Origin: Aldehydirespirator sp965116665
GTDB taxonomy: Bacteria; Actinomycetota; Acidimicrobiia; Acidimicrobiales; Aldehydirespiratoraceae
Direction of reading: 5' to 3'
Length of the DNA stretch: 64,000 nt
Assembly (NCBI GenBank): GCA_965116665.1
Contig: OZ220709.1
Location: 1,178,001-1,242,000, forward strand
Both the position numbers and the translations under genes were made by a program. The notes under the pieces are model-generated. The model did no database searches. It worked only from the letters and a program-made list of their open reading frames with translations, and had not been told where the DNA came from. This document shows, piece after piece, positions 25,852 through 41,010 of this stretch; positions within the stretch are counted from its first letter, which is position 1, and the number at the start of each line of letters is the position of its first letter.

Positions 25852-26229
25852 GGGCCGTCCACCCTTGGCGGGGCCTCCGGGCGCGGCCGGGTTCACAGTA
25901 GAAGTGCTGTGCCTTCGGTGCCATCTGCCCGGTTCCCATCCGGGTTGCAATGGCTCCGGCGGGGATTGCTTCTTGAAAACGGAAGAGACGGACGCATAGC
26001 GAGTGCGGGCGTCGGCTCGGGCTGCGTGGCCTGAGGCGATGTCCGTCAAGTTACGGTCCGGCATTCGTGCCGGACCGCCCGGCGCTTCGGCGCCGGGGAG
26101 GAGCCATGGTCTCCCGCACCCAAGCGGCGAGGCCGGCTCTCTGAAACGCAAGGCTGCTCACGCACCCGCCTCGGCGGGCGGCAGCCGAGCAACCCGATCG
26201 ATGGCCCCGGCTCCGGCCGGCGCCGGAGA
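25852..26229 (+). other. rRNA leader region with boxA-like and processing-stem sequence
   Basis: This 5' leader contains no protein-coding signal. TGCTTCTTGAAAAC (25967-25980) resembles a boxA antitermination element, and the adjacent 25977-26006 is the left arm of the 16S processing stem: it pairs with 27820-27847 in the spacer. Several short GC hairpins follow (for example TCCGGCATTCGTGCCGGA at about 26057-26074). These are expected parts of a pre-rRNA leader. Confidence 0.6.
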
Positions 26230-31073
<4,844 letters not shown>

Positions 31074-31093
31074 ATTTCGCATCGAGCGCTCGG

Positions 31094-31131
31094 TGCTCGT
31101 GCTCGCTATGGAGTTCGTCAAGAGGCGTTCC
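31094..31131 (+). other. Right arm of the 23S processing stem
   Basis: TGCTCGTGCTCGCTATG (31094-31110) and TCAAGAGGCGTTCC (31118-31131) are perfectly complementary to two blocks just upstream of 23S (27933-27949 and 27913-27926). The paired blocks, separated by 7- and 6-nt internal loops, form the long duplex expected to be cut by RNase III. Confidence 0.85.
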
Positions 31132-31161
31132 CCCGTTCGGGGTCCGCCCTCAGGACAACAG

Positions 31162-31280
<119 letters not shown>

Positions 31281-31290
31281 TTCGCCGAAC

Positions 31291-31323
31291 AGAAGGCCCC
31301 GCGCTACCCAGCCGGGGCCTTCT
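31291..31323. terminator. Shared intrinsic terminator of the rRNA operon and the DUF4202 gene
   Basis: AGAAGGCCCC and GGGGCCTTCT form a perfect 10-bp stem with a 13-nt loop, 11 nt after 5S. On the plus strand it is followed by TCTGTC rather than a long T-run. The minus-strand gene stops at 31325, directly adjacent, so the hairpin probably serves both convergent transcripts. Confidence 0.8.
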
Positions 31324-31324
31324 G

Positions 31325-31936
31325 TCATCCTCCGGCCGCCAGCGCGGCCGTGGCCTCGGCGAGTATCTGCCGGCAGCGGTCGGGGAGCTGCCGGGAAGCG
31401 GCCAGCGCCTGCGCCTGCTCGCGGCCGGAGCCGCTCATCTTGGCGAGAGTCTTGGTCACTATGCCGGCTGCTTTGGCGTCGTCGGCCAGTCGGGCGACCA
31501 CACCGCCGAACTCGGTAGCGAGGAACGTCAGGCTCACCGCGTCCTCGAACGTCTGGACCTCGGGATCCGATCCCAGCCCCTTCTTGGACACGATCTCCGA
31601 GGCTCTGAGTGAGACGGAAGCGTCCAGACCGGCGTCGTCAGCCATGGCGGCCAGGTCCCGGGCGTGGCGCTGTCGCTGCGCCCGCCGCCATCGGAGGTAT
31701 CCGGCCCGGCCCGTCGGATAGTCGGAGCGGGGCAACTCCCAGCGGCGCAGATGATGGGCCCGGGCCGCCAGCCTCAGCGCGTCCGACGCCCGTGGCGCCA
31801 GCCTCATCACCCACTCCTCGGCCATGCGCCCCTGCGCCAGCGCCAGCGGCACTCCGTGATGGTCGCGCGGGTCATGCGAGTTGTCCAGGTCGATCGCCGC
31901 CCGGCAGTCGTCCAGCCCTCCGCCGGAGGAGGTCAC
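31325..31936 (-). CDS. DUF4202 domain-containing protein
   Basis: The 203-residue product has the DUF4202 pattern: DDCRAAIDLDNSHDP near the N-terminus, MAEEWVMRLAPRASDAL, ARAHHLRRWELPRSDYP, and YLRWRRAQRQRHA, followed by a conserved FLATEF segment. The histidine-rich HHLRRWE recalls HD-type metal proteins but the biochemical role is unknown. The GTG at 31936 places the start at the beginning of homology; the frame continues upstream through proline/alanine-rich, non-conserved sequence antisense to the TPR gene leader. Confidence 0.85.
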   Translation of the reverse strand: MTSSGGGLDDCRAAIDLDNSHDPRDHHGVPLALAQGRMAEEWVMRLAPRASDALRLAARAHHLRRWELPRSDYPTGRAGYLRWRRAQRQRHARDLAAMADDAGLDASVSLRASEIVSKKGLGSDPEVQTFEDAVSLTFLATEFGGVVARLADDAKAAGIVTKTLAKMSGSGREQAQALAASRQLPDRCRQILAEATAALAAGG

Positions 31937-32073
31937 CTCACCGACTCGTCTCCATAGCCCAGCCCCTGAGGGTAGTCGCCGGGCGAGCCGCGGACGGGTC
32001 GCGGGGTGGGGGCCTTCGGCGTGCCGGGCCGGTGCGGGCATTCCCGTTTCGGGGCGCCGGTAGGCTCCGAACC

Positions 32074-32781
32074 ATGTCGCGCCCGCGCCGCAGGCCGGAT
32101 GGGTCGCCGCCGGCGCCGCGGCCGCGCCAGCGGGTTCCGCTGCCGTCCGTGCCGCACGCCGCACCCGATCCTCACGCGGAGCTGGTGCGCGCCATGGGCC
32201 CCGAACGGGGCAGGAGCGCGGTGAGGCGCTTCGAGACCGCGGCCAAGGCCTTCCGGGCCGAACGGTTCAAGGACGCCCTCCCGCTGCTCAACCGGCTGAC
32301 CCGGGAGGCTCCCGACGTCGCCGATGTGCGCGAGCTCCACGGTCTGGTGCTGTACCGCCTGGGGCGCTTCAAGGCGGCCATGGCCGAGCTCGAGTACTTC
32401 CGGGAGCTGAGTGGCTCGGTGGAGCAGCATCCGGTGCTGGCCGACTGCCACCGCGCTCTGGGCCGGTGGGCCGACGTCGAGGCGCTGTGGCGGGAGCTGG
32501 GCGCGGCGTCGCCGTCGGCGGAGCTGGTAACCGAGGGGCGTCTGGTGCTGGCGGGCGCCAAGGCCGACAGGGGCGAGCTCCCGGCGGCTATCAAGGTGCT
32601 TGAGCAGGGCTGGCGGCTGCCGTCGCGGCCCCGCGACCACCATCTGCGGCGGGCCTACGCCCTGGCCGACCTGTACGAGAAGGCCGGTCGCTCGCCCCGG
32701 GCCCGGGAGCTCTTTCGCTGGGTCGAGACCCACGACCCGGGCCTGGCCGACGTGGCCGAACGGGTCCGCGCCCTTTCTTGA
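32074..32781 (+). CDS. Tetratricopeptide-repeat protein
   Basis: A 235-residue, wholly helical protein with an Arg/Pro-rich N-terminus (about residues 1-30) and at least four TPR-like helix pairs: AAKAFRAERFKDALPLLN, VLYRLGRFKAAMAELEY, DCHRALGRWADVEALW, and YALADLYEKAGRSPRAREL. Actinobacterial proteins of this kind are common but lack an assigned partner. It is divergent from the DUF4202 gene and convergent with the dehydrogenase at 32820. No signal peptide is seen, so it is likely cytoplasmic. Confidence 0.85.
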   Translation: MSRPRRRPDGSPPAPRPRQRVPLPSVPHAAPDPHAELVRAMGPERGRSAVRRFETAAKAFRAERFKDALPLLNRLTREAPDVADVRELHGLVLYRLGRFKAAMAELEYFRELSGSVEQHPVLADCHRALGRWADVEALWRELGAASPSAELVTEGRLVLAGAKADRGELPAAIKVLEQGWRLPSRPRDHHLRRAYALADLYEKAGRSPRARELFRWVETHDPGLADVAERVRALS

Positions 32782-32819
32782 GGGCATCGCCTTCGCAGCT
32801 GCTGCGGGCCTGGCCGGCG

Positions 32820-34151
32820 TCAACTGGCCGCGGTATGCCCCGGAGCGCAGCGCTCAGCCATTTGGCGGCGGATCTTCACGGCGTCGCTGGCCTCATCGAC
32901 TATCGCGTCGGACCAGGTGACGATGCGGCCCTTGGGCACGTCGTTGACCAACCGCACGTTATGGGCAAGGCCGATAGGCAGGGCGCCCATGGCCAGGCTG
33001 TCGCCGGCCGGCATGAGCCGGCCCCAGACGGTGAAGCCCCCCTCACCGTCGAGGCTCTCGCCCGCCTTGAGGTCGCGCTTGGCCACGGCCACGGCATCGC
33101 CGTGGAATCCGCCGGGAGTCCCGGTCGGTTCGCCCCGCAGGGCGGCGCTCAGGACTGACACGCCGACCTCCAGGCCGATCAGATGGTAGGGCTTGTAGGT
33201 CGCGCTGTAGCGGCCGCTGCGGTCGGTCATGAGGCCGTATTCGGCGAAGCAGCGCGCCGTGTAGTCGCTGGGCGCCTCGAAGACCACGTAGACGCCCCAG
33301 CGCAGGTCGCGTTCCACCGGTTCGCCGTTCCGATGGAGCGACGAGACCACCTCCACCTGGCCCTTGTGGTGCAGCGCGCCACCCTCGGCACGGGGCCGCA
33401 GGACCTCTGCGAGCTGGTCGGTGCCGGCCGGCGGGAACCCGAGCCCGCCCGGTGCCGGTGTCAGCCCGGTGGCGTTGGCCACCGCGGCCATCTCGATCGC
33501 CGACTTCGTGCCGTCGAGGAACGAGTTGAACATCTGCGGGTTCATGCCGCCCTCGGCGGCCCGCTCGGCCGGGATGCCGTAGTGTTCCCAGACCCCCTCG
33601 GGCGTGGACTCGTGGAAGCTCGGCAGGTACTTGGTGCCCTTGCCCGCGGCGACCACGGGCAGGCCGGCGGCCTGGGCCCAGTCGACCATCTCGCAGATCA
33701 GCGCGGGCTGGTCGCCGTAGGCCATCGAATAGACCAGCCCGGCCCGGCGCGCCTCGGCGGCCAGCAGCGGCCCGGCCAGGACGTCGGCTTCGACGTTGGC
33801 CATCACCAAGTGCTTCCCGTGGGTGATCGCGCCGCGGGCGTGGGCCAGGCCGGCCGGCGGGTTCCCGGTGGCGTCGATCACGACCTCCACGCCGTCGGCC
33901 GCGATCAGCTCCAAGGCGTCGTCAGTCAGATGGACCGTGCCGTGCTCCAGTGCGGCGGGTGGCCAGCCGGTCCCGACCAGGGCCGCCCGAGCACGGTCGG
34001 GGTCGAGGTCGGCGACGGCTGCCACCCGCAGGCCCGGAGTGGTCCTGGCCTGGGCCAGGAACATCGAGCCGAACTTGCCGGCTCCGATCAGGCCGGCGGT
34101 GACGGGGCGACCCTCAGCGGCGCGCTCCTGCAGTAGCCGGAAGAGATTCAT
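32820..34151 (-). CDS. COG4091-type NAD(P)-dependent dehydrogenase with C-terminal SAF domain
   Basis: The 443-residue protein has an N-terminal Rossmann fold (AGLIGAGKFGSMFLAQ, about residues 18-33; VVIDATGNPPAG near 93) like homoserine dehydrogenase, a central domain with AGKGTKYLPSFHESTPE and GGMNPQMFNSFLDGTKS, and a C-terminal SAF domain (DAVAVAKRDLKAGESLD). This matches the group described as predicted homoserine dehydrogenases with SAF domain; true homoserine activity is doubtful, and sugar-acid or branched-polyol oxidation is possible. Its 5' end overlaps the dioxygenase gene at 34114 by 38 bp, so the two are co-transcribed. Confidence 0.85.
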   Translation of the reverse strand: MNLFRLLQERAAEGRPVTAGLIGAGKFGSMFLAQARTTPGLRVAAVADLDPDRARAALVGTGWPPAALEHGTVHLTDDALELIAADGVEVVIDATGNPPAGLAHARGAITHGKHLVMANVEADVLAGPLLAAEARRAGLVYSMAYGDQPALICEMVDWAQAAGLPVVAAGKGTKYLPSFHESTPEGVWEHYGIPAERAAEGGMNPQMFNSFLDGTKSAIEMAAVANATGLTPAPGGLGFPPAGTDQLAEVLRPRAEGGALHHKGQVEVVSSLHRNGEPVERDLRWGVYVVFEAPSDYTARCFAEYGLMTDRSGRYSATYKPYHLIGLEVGVSVLSAALRGEPTGTPGGFHGDAVAVAKRDLKAGESLDGEGGFTVWGRLMPAGDSLAMGALPIGLAHNVRLVNDVPKGRIVTWSDAIVDEASDAVKIRRQMAERCAPGHTAAS

Positions 34152-34983
34152 GCGGTCTTTCCAAACGATGTTCGCGTGCGCTCTGGTCGGGAGTCGAGTT
34201 CTCCTGGTGCACCAACTCTTCGAGGCAGTCGTCGGCCAATGGCTCTATCGGCGCGAAGTCGCGCAGGGCCCACCACTCGGCGCGCTGGAATCGGCGGATG
34301 TGGTTCGAGACCTCGCAGAGGCTCAGGTAGACGATCACCCGGCTCAAGGGGCTGATGTTCGGAGGGCTGGCGTGGGCCAGATTGGAATGGAACATCAGCA
34401 CGCATCCGGCCTTGCCGGTCGGCGCGACCACGCCGTTCTTCTCGGCCAGTTCTCGGACGGTCTCGCGGTCCAGGCACCAGAGGGGGTAGGAGGTGGTCTC
34501 CGGATCGTGGCGGGCCTCCAGCACGCCGAACCGGTGGCTGTTCGGAATGAGCATCAGCGGGCCGTTGGCTGCAGTCACGTCATCGAGGAAGACCGCGATG
34601 TTCATGGCGCGGGGCTCGGGCATGTCGTCGTCGCGCTGCCAGGTGCCGTAGTCCTGGTGCCACTGCCAGACCGCGCCGTCGAAGGCTGCCTTGGCGTTGA
34701 TCTTGAACTGGTGCATGTACACCTGGCCGTCGAGGACCTGCATCACCGGCTCGAGGAGCCGAGGATGAGCGGCCAGGCGCCGGTACGCCTCGTGGTAGCG
34801 ATGGGCGGCGAAGGCGCTGCGGGGCGCCCCGTTGTCCTCGCGCCAGACCTCCTCGCGTTGCATAGCGAAGCAGGTGTCGGCCTCGCGGCGCAGCAGCCCG
34901 GCTTCCGCGGCCGAGAAGACGTCGGGCAGGAACAGATAGCCCGTATCGTCGAATTGCCGGAACTGCTCGTCGGTGAGCCTCAT
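34114..34983 (-). CDS. Phytanoyl-CoA dioxygenase family protein (ectoine-hydroxylase-like)
   Basis: Fe(II)/2-oxoglutarate-dependent hydroxylase of 289 residues. The iron-binding H-x-D is in WQWHQDYGTWQ and the distal histidine in LAHASPPNISP, followed by the 2-oxoglutarate arginine in SRVIVYLS. The NGPLMLIPNSHR segment is close to that of ectoine hydroxylase EctD, but no ectoine genes are nearby. Its upstream region carries a 10-bp direct repeat (34991-35010), each copy with the SD-like AGGGAGA. It heads a two-gene unit with the SAF dehydrogenase. Confidence 0.88.
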   Translation of the reverse strand: MRLTDEQFRQFDDTGYLFLPDVFSAAEAGLLRREADTCFAMQREEVWREDNGAPRSAFAAHRYHEAYRRLAAHPRLLEPVMQVLDGQVYMHQFKINAKAAFDGAVWQWHQDYGTWQRDDDMPEPRAMNIAVFLDDVTAANGPLMLIPNSHRFGVLEARHDPETTSYPLWCLDRETVRELAEKNGVVAPTGKAGCVLMFHSNLAHASPPNISPLSRVIVYLSLCEVSNHIRRFQRAEWWALRDFAPIEPLADDCLEELVHQENSTPDQSAREHRLERPHESLPATAGARR

Positions 34984-35204
34984 GGCTCGTTCTCCCTGGA
35001 TCTCCCTGGATTCGGGGTCGTGTCGGTTGGCGCGTCGCTGGCAGCGGCCGTCGCAACGACGCTAGCGCGCTGGTCCGAACCACGCCCGGCCCCGCGGATC
35101 CGCGCTCGCTGATGGCTTGGGGCGCTACGGTTGGACCGCGCCGGCGCGGGCGGTCCGGGCGGGCCACAAGCGCACGCATCCCACCACCGATCAGGAGCGC
35201 TTCC

Positions 35205-36254
35205 GTGGACATTCACACACTGCTCGGCGACGCTGCCGAGTCGCTGCTCGAGCACGAGTGCAAGACCTTCGAGCGCGAGTCCCTCACGCTGCCCGGCCCC
35301 GACTTCGTGGACCGGGTCCTCTCCGGCGGCGACCGTTCGCCGCAGGTGCTTCGCAGCATCGCTTCGCTGTTCGGCAGCGGCCGGCTGGCCGGCACCGGCT
35401 ACGTGTCGATCCTTCCCGTCGACCAGGGCATCGAGCACTCCGGGGCGGCCTCGTTCGCGCCCAACCCCGCCTACTTCGACCCGATGCGCATCGTGGAGCT
35501 GGCCATCGAGGGGGGCTGCAACGCGGTGGCCAGCACCTTCGGAGTTCTTGGCATGGCCTCGCGCCGGTACGCCCACCGGATCCCGTTCATCGTCAAGCTC
35601 AACCACAACGAGCTGTTGAGCTATCCGGAGTCGTATGACCAGGTGATGTTCGGCTCGGTCGAGCAGGCGTGGGATCTCGGCGCGGCCGGCGTGGGTGCCA
35701 CCATCTACTTCGGCTCGGACAACGCCCGCCGCCAGATCGGTGAGGTGTCCGAGGCGTTCGCAGCCGCGCACGAGCTGGGCATGTTCACGGTGCTGTGGTG
35801 CTACCTGCGCAACTCGGCGTTCAAGGTGGACGGCTCCGACTACCACGCGTCGGCCGACCTCACCGGCCAGGCCAACCACCTGGGCGTCACCATCGAGGCC
35901 GACATCATCAAGCAGAAGCTCCCCGAGAGCAACGGCGGCTACCGGGCGGTCGGCTTCGGAAAGACCCACGACCTGGTGTACGACCAGCTGACCAGCGACC
36001 ACCCGATCGACCTGTGCCGGTACCAGGTAGCCAACTGCTACATGGGCCGGGTCGGCCTGATCAACAGCGGCGGAGCCTCGGTGGGGGCGGGCGACCTCGC
36101 CGAGGCGGTCGCCACCGCGGTGATCAACAAGCGGGCCGGCGGGACCGGCCTCATCTCGGGGCGCAAGGCCTTCCAGCGGCCCATGGCCTCCGGCGTCGAG
36201 CTTCTGAACGCCATCCAGGACGTGTACCTGGACCCTGCCGTCACGGTCGCCTGA
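35205..36254 (+). CDS. fbaB: Class I fructose-bisphosphate aldolase (FbaB/DhnA type)
   Basis: Glycolytic/gluconeogenic aldolase using a Schiff-base lysine. The 349 residues match E. coli FbaB closely from memory: GTGYVSILPVDQGIEHSG, RYAHRIPFIVKLNHNE (Schiff-base lysine near 130), VGATIYFGSD, ADLTGQANHLG, CYMGRVGLINSGGA and INKRAGG. The GTG at 35205 has AGGAG 7 nt upstream. It is divergent from the dioxygenase gene across a 221-bp region with no other feature. The gene is monocistronic by spacing. Confidence 0.96.
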   Translation: MDIHTLLGDAAESLLEHECKTFERESLTLPGPDFVDRVLSGGDRSPQVLRSIASLFGSGRLAGTGYVSILPVDQGIEHSGAASFAPNPAYFDPMRIVELAIEGGCNAVASTFGVLGMASRRYAHRIPFIVKLNHNELLSYPESYDQVMFGSVEQAWDLGAAGVGATIYFGSDNARRQIGEVSEAFAAAHELGMFTVLWCYLRNSAFKVDGSDYHASADLTGQANHLGVTIEADIIKQKLPESNGGYRAVGFGKTHDLVYDQLTSDHPIDLCRYQVANCYMGRVGLINSGGASVGAGDLAEAVATAVINKRAGGTGLISGRKAFQRPMASGVELLNAIQDVYLDPAVTVA

Positions 36255-36327
36255 CGCCGAGCGGTCCACGACGTTCGAAGTGAGTCAGAACCTGCAAATG
36301 AACCGGCTGAGAATTCGTCGGCCCCGG

Positions 36328-36345
36328 CGGTATACCGGCTAGGGT
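36328..36345 (+). promoter_or_regulatory. Palindrome and -10-like hexamer upstream of korA
   Basis: CGGTATACCG (36328-36337) is a perfect 10-bp palindrome directly before TAGGGT (36340-36345), a TAnnnT -10-like hexamer 82 nt before korA. GTATAC-centred palindromes are typical of GntR-family operators. No convincing -35 is present, so this is a weak call. Confidence 0.3.
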
Positions 36346-36426
36346 TGGCAGCGGCGGCCGGATAGGGCTGGCCCTTACCGCGGGTCCATTCATCCGGTCG
36401 CCCATCGCCGGTGCAAAGGAGCATCA

Positions 36427-38309
36427 GTGACCGATATCGCCCAGCGGGCCGGCGAGGTTCGCAAGGCCGACGGGATCGTCCTCCGCTTCGCAGGCGACTC
36501 CGGCGACGGCATGCAGCTCACCGGCGACCGGTTCACCTCGGCCAGCGCCCTGTTCGGCAACGACCTGGCCACGCTGCCGGAGTTCCCCGCGGAGATCAGG
36601 GCCCCGGCCGGCACGCTCGCCGGCGTCTCGTCGTTCCAGGTCCACATCTCCGACCACGACATCACCACCCCCGGAGACGCCCCCACGGTGCTGGTGGCCA
36701 TGAACCCGGCCGCGCTGAAGTCCGACCTGCCGCTGCTGTTGCCGGGCGGCACCGTGATCGTCAACTCCGACGCCTTCAACGAGCGCAACCTGGCCAAGGC
36801 CGGCTACGAGGCCGATCCGCTCACCGACGGCAGCCTCGACGGCTACACGGTGGTCACCGCGCCGATGACCGACCTCACCAAGCGGGCCTGCCAGGACCTG
36901 GGCGTCAAGCCCCGGGACGCCGAGCGCTCCAAGAACTTCTTCGCGCTGGGGCTGGTGTCGTGGCTGTACTCGCGCCCGGTCAAGCCCACCGTCGACTGGA
37001 TCGACGGCAAGTTCGCGGGACGCGACACCGTCATCGCGGCCAACAAGGCCGCCTTCGCCGCCGGGCACGCCTTCGGCGAGACCGCCGAGCTGGGCGCCAG
37101 CCGGCTGATGGTCAACCCGGCCGCGCTCGATCCCGGCACCTACACCAACATCAACGGCAACACCGCGCTGTCGTGGGGGCTGATCGCCGCCTCCCAGCAG
37201 GCCGGGATACCTCTGTTCCTGGGGTCGTACCCGATCACCCCGGCCTCAGACATCCTCCACGAACTCGCCCGGCACAAGAACTTCGGGGTCAGGACATTGC
37301 AGGCCGAGGACGAGATCGCCGCGGTGGGCGCCGCTCTGGGCGCGGCCTACGGGGGCCACATCGGCGTCACCACCACCTCGGGTCCGGGCATGGCCCTCAA
37401 GGCCGAGACCGTGGGTCTGGCCGTCAGCCTCGAGGTGCCGCTGGTCGTCATCGACATCCAGCGGGGCGGCCCGTCCACCGGCCTGCCCACCAAGACCGAG
37501 GCCGCCGACCTGCTGATGGCCATGTACGGCCGCCACGGCGAGGCACCGCTTCCGATCGTGGCAGCCCAGAGCCCCTCCGACTGCTTCTTCGCGGCCATCG
37601 AGGCGGTCCGCATCGCGGTCGAGCACGGCACCCCGGTGATCCTGCTGTCCGACGGCTACCTGGCCAACAGCAGCGAGCCCTGGCGCATCCCCGACGTCGA
37701 GCAACTGGACTCCATAGACATCGAGTTCGCCTCGCGGCCCAACCACGTCAACGCCGATGGCGAGGCCGTGTTCTGGCCGTTCCGGCGCGACGAGCGGCTG
37801 GTGCGGCCCTGGGCCATCCCCGGCACGCCGGAGTTGATGCACCGCATCGGGGGCATCGAGAAGGAGGACGGCAGCGGCAACATCAGCTACGAGCCCGACA
37901 ACCACCAGGCCATGGTGCGGCTGAGGGCCGAGCGGATCGCGCTGATCGCCCAGCACATCCCGCCGGTCGACGTGATCGGCGACCGGGATGCGGACGTGGC
38001 CGTGGTGGGCTGGGGATCGACGTGGGGCGCCGTCACCGGGGCCCGCCGCCGGCTCGATGCGGCCGGCCACCGGCTGGCCCACATCCATCTGCGCCACCTG
38101 AACCCCCTGCCCGCCAATCTGGGCGGGCTGCTCTCGTCGTTCGAGCGGGTCGTCGTGCCCGAGATGAACACGGGGCAGCTGTGCCGGATGCTGCGGGCCG
38201 AGTTCCTGGTCGACGCCAAGTCGGTGACCAAGGTCTCGGGCCAGCCCTTCACCGCCGCCGAGCTGGCTGAGGCGTTCTACACCGAGATCGAGACCGTGGG
38301 AGCAGCCCG

Positions 38310-38313
<4 letters not shown>
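36427..38313 (+). CDS. korA: 2-oxoacid:ferredoxin oxidoreductase, fused gamma-alpha subunit
   Basis: Converts 2-oxoglutarate (or a related 2-oxoacid) to the acyl-CoA with ferredoxin reduction, replacing the lipoamide-dependent complex in many actinobacteria. The 628 residues join an N-terminal gamma domain (RFAGDSGDGMQLTGDRF) and the alpha domain (SYPITPASDILHELA, then TLQAEDEIAAVGAALGAAYGG and GVTTTSGPGMALK). A transketolase C-terminal-like domain ends the protein. The GTG has AAAGGAG upstream, and the stop overlaps korB (ATGA). Confidence 0.94.
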
Positions 38314-39323
<1,010 letters not shown>

Positions 39324-39337
39324 CAAGCGGCCGCCAA

Positions 39338-39351
39338 GGGGCCGCGGCCCC
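39338..39351. terminator. GC palindrome at the korB/SDR convergent junction
   Basis: GGGGCCGCGGCCCC is a perfect 14-bp palindrome in the 61-bp gap between two convergent genes. It has no loop and no T-run, so it is a poor intrinsic terminator; its position is the main argument. Confidence 0.25.
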
Positions 39352-39384
39352 GATCGCGCTGCGGCGAAGCGGGGAGACGGACTG

Positions 39385-40173
39385 CTAGTTGTCGGGCACG
39401 TCGTAGGTCTGGGCGGTCAGCGCGCCGTCCACGATGAGGTTGATGCCCGACACGTACGCGGCCTCGTCGGAGGCGAGGTACAGGAAGGCATGGGCGACGT
39501 CGTCGACGGTCGCCAGCCGGTTGGCCGGAACCAGCGGGAAGCCCTCGGAGCGCCACTTGTCCATCAGCTCCTCGCCGGCGAGGTCCACCGACTGCTGGGT
39601 GTCGGCCGGACCCGGCCCCACGCTGTTGCAGCGAATGTTGTAGGGGGCGCACTCCACCGCGATGGCCTTCGTCAACGCGGCCACGCCGGCCTTGGCCACG
39701 CAGTAGTGGGTGAACCCCCGGCCGTGTCCCAGAGACGCGATCGACGAGGTGAACAGGATCACACCGCCGCCGGTTTCCTTCATGGCCCGGGCCGCCCGGT
39801 TGCCCATCACGAAATAGGCGTCGAGGTTGACCGACAGCACCCTGCGCCATTCGGTGTCGGTCATGTCGACAAACTCGGCGATGGTCCAGGCGGCCGCGTT
39901 GGACACCATCACGTCGAGCTTCGGATCGATGGCCAGAGCATGGTCAACTGCCTCAGCGCAGTTCTCCATGACGCCCAGATCGGTGTTGATCAGGTGCGGA
40001 GTGGCACCGAGCCGTTCGATCACCGGAGCCACCGCGTCCAGACGTTCCTGCTTGTAGTCGACCAGGTACAGGTTCTTCGCACCCTCCTGAGCGAACAATT
40101 CGGCGGTACGGCGTCCGAAGCCGCTGCCCGCTCCCGTCACGAAGACGTTGCGTCCCTCGAAGCGTCTGCTCAT
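39385..40173 (-). CDS. Short-chain dehydrogenase/reductase (SDR) 1
   Basis: Classical SDR of 262 residues: cofactor loop FVTGAGSGFGRRTAELF (residues 10-26), VSNAAAW in place of the usual NNAG, catalytic SSIAS...Y-C-V-A-K (HYCVAKAGVAALTK), and YVSGINLIVDGAL at the C-terminus. An acidic residue after the second strand (LVDYKQ) favours NAD(H). It starts 23 nt after SDR 2, with GGGAG upstream, in the minus-strand unit flavoprotein-SDR2-SDR1. The substrate is unknown. Confidence 0.92.
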   Translation of the reverse strand: MSRRFEGRNVFVTGAGSGFGRRTAELFAQEGAKNLYLVDYKQERLDAVAPVIERLGATPHLINTDLGVMENCAEAVDHALAIDPKLDVMVSNAAAWTIAEFVDMTDTEWRRVLSVNLDAYFVMGNRAARAMKETGGGVILFTSSIASLGHGRGFTHYCVAKAGVAALTKAIAVECAPYNIRCNSVGPGPADTQQSVDLAGEELMDKWRSEGFPLVPANRLATVDDVAHAFLYLASDEAAYVSGINLIVDGALTAQTYDVPDN

Positions 40174-40196
40174 TTTGACTCCCTAGCTATTTCGGC

Positions 40197-41009
40197 TCAG
40201 TGGGCGGTCCAGCCCCCGTCGACGGTCAGCACCGAGCCGGTCACGTACGACGAGGCGTCCGAGGCCAGGTAGATGGCGGCCCCGGCGATCTCGTGCATCT
40301 CCCCCCAGCGGCGCAGGGCCACCTCCTGGCCGATCACCCTCACGCTGTGTTCGCTGTGCTCATGGGCCACGTTCATCTCGGTCAGGAACGGTCCGGGCGC
40401 GATGGCGTTCACGTTCACGCCCCGGGGCGCCCACTCCATGGCCAGGGCCCTGGTCAGCTGCACGACGGCGCCCTTGGAGGACGTGTAGGCGGTGCGGTCG
40501 GGCGCGGCCACCAGGCCGAAGGTCGACGACACGTTGATCACCCGCCCGTGCCCGGACTCCCACAGGTGCGGGCCCGCGGCCCGGCAGGCCAGCCACGGTC
40601 CGGTCACGTTCACCGCCAAAGACTCCTCGAACTCGGCTCGCCCGAGGTCGCCTATGGCGCCCCGCACCAGGATCCCGGCGTTGTTGACCAGGATGTCGAG
40701 GCCGCCGAAGCGCTCCACGACGCCGGCCACGGCCGCCTCGACGGCATCGGTGTCGGTGGCCTCCATCTCGACACCCAGCGTCTCGTTGCCGGTGGCCGAG
40801 GCGATCTCGCCCGCCTTCGCCTGCGCATCCGCCAGGCTGCGGCTGGTAACCGCGACGTGCGCCCCGGCATGGCTCAGCGCCTCGGCCATGACCGCGCCGA
40901 GGCCTCGGGCGCCGCCCGTCACCAGAGCGGCGCGTCCGTCGAGGCGGAACAGGTCGAGCGGGTTGGGCGCTGGGGGCCTCCTTACTGGAACCGGCCCGGA
41001 CCCGGGCAC
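40197..41009 (-). CDS. Short-chain dehydrogenase/reductase (SDR) 2
   Basis: Classical SDR of 270 residues with ALVTGGARGLGAVMAEAL, ILVNNAGILVRG, the catalytic Ser in INVSSTFGLVA and Y-x-x-x-K in TAYTSSKGAVVQLTRALA, and the C-terminal YVTGSVLTVDGGW. Arg residues after beta-2 (TSRSLADAQ) suggest NADP(H). The GTG start at 41009 lies 1 nt after the stop of the split-barrel flavoprotein gene (TGA-C-GTG), so translation is coupled. Confidence 0.92.
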   Translation of the reverse strand: MPGSGPVPVRRPPAPNPLDLFRLDGRAALVTGGARGLGAVMAEALSHAGAHVAVTSRSLADAQAKAGEIASATGNETLGVEMEATDTDAVEAAVAGVVERFGGLDILVNNAGILVRGAIGDLGRAEFEESLAVNVTGPWLACRAAGPHLWESGHGRVINVSSTFGLVAAPDRTAYTSSKGAVVQLTRALAMEWAPRGVNVNAIAPGPFLTEMNVAHEHSEHSVRVIGQEVALRRWGEMHEIAGAAIYLASDASSYVTGSVLTVDGGWTAH

Positions 41010-41010
41010 G

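Noticed and set aside
36411..38270. Long open frame of about 619 codons overlapping korA
   Set aside because: It is an out-of-frame Arg/Gly/Pro-rich translation of korA, a normal artefact of high GC content.
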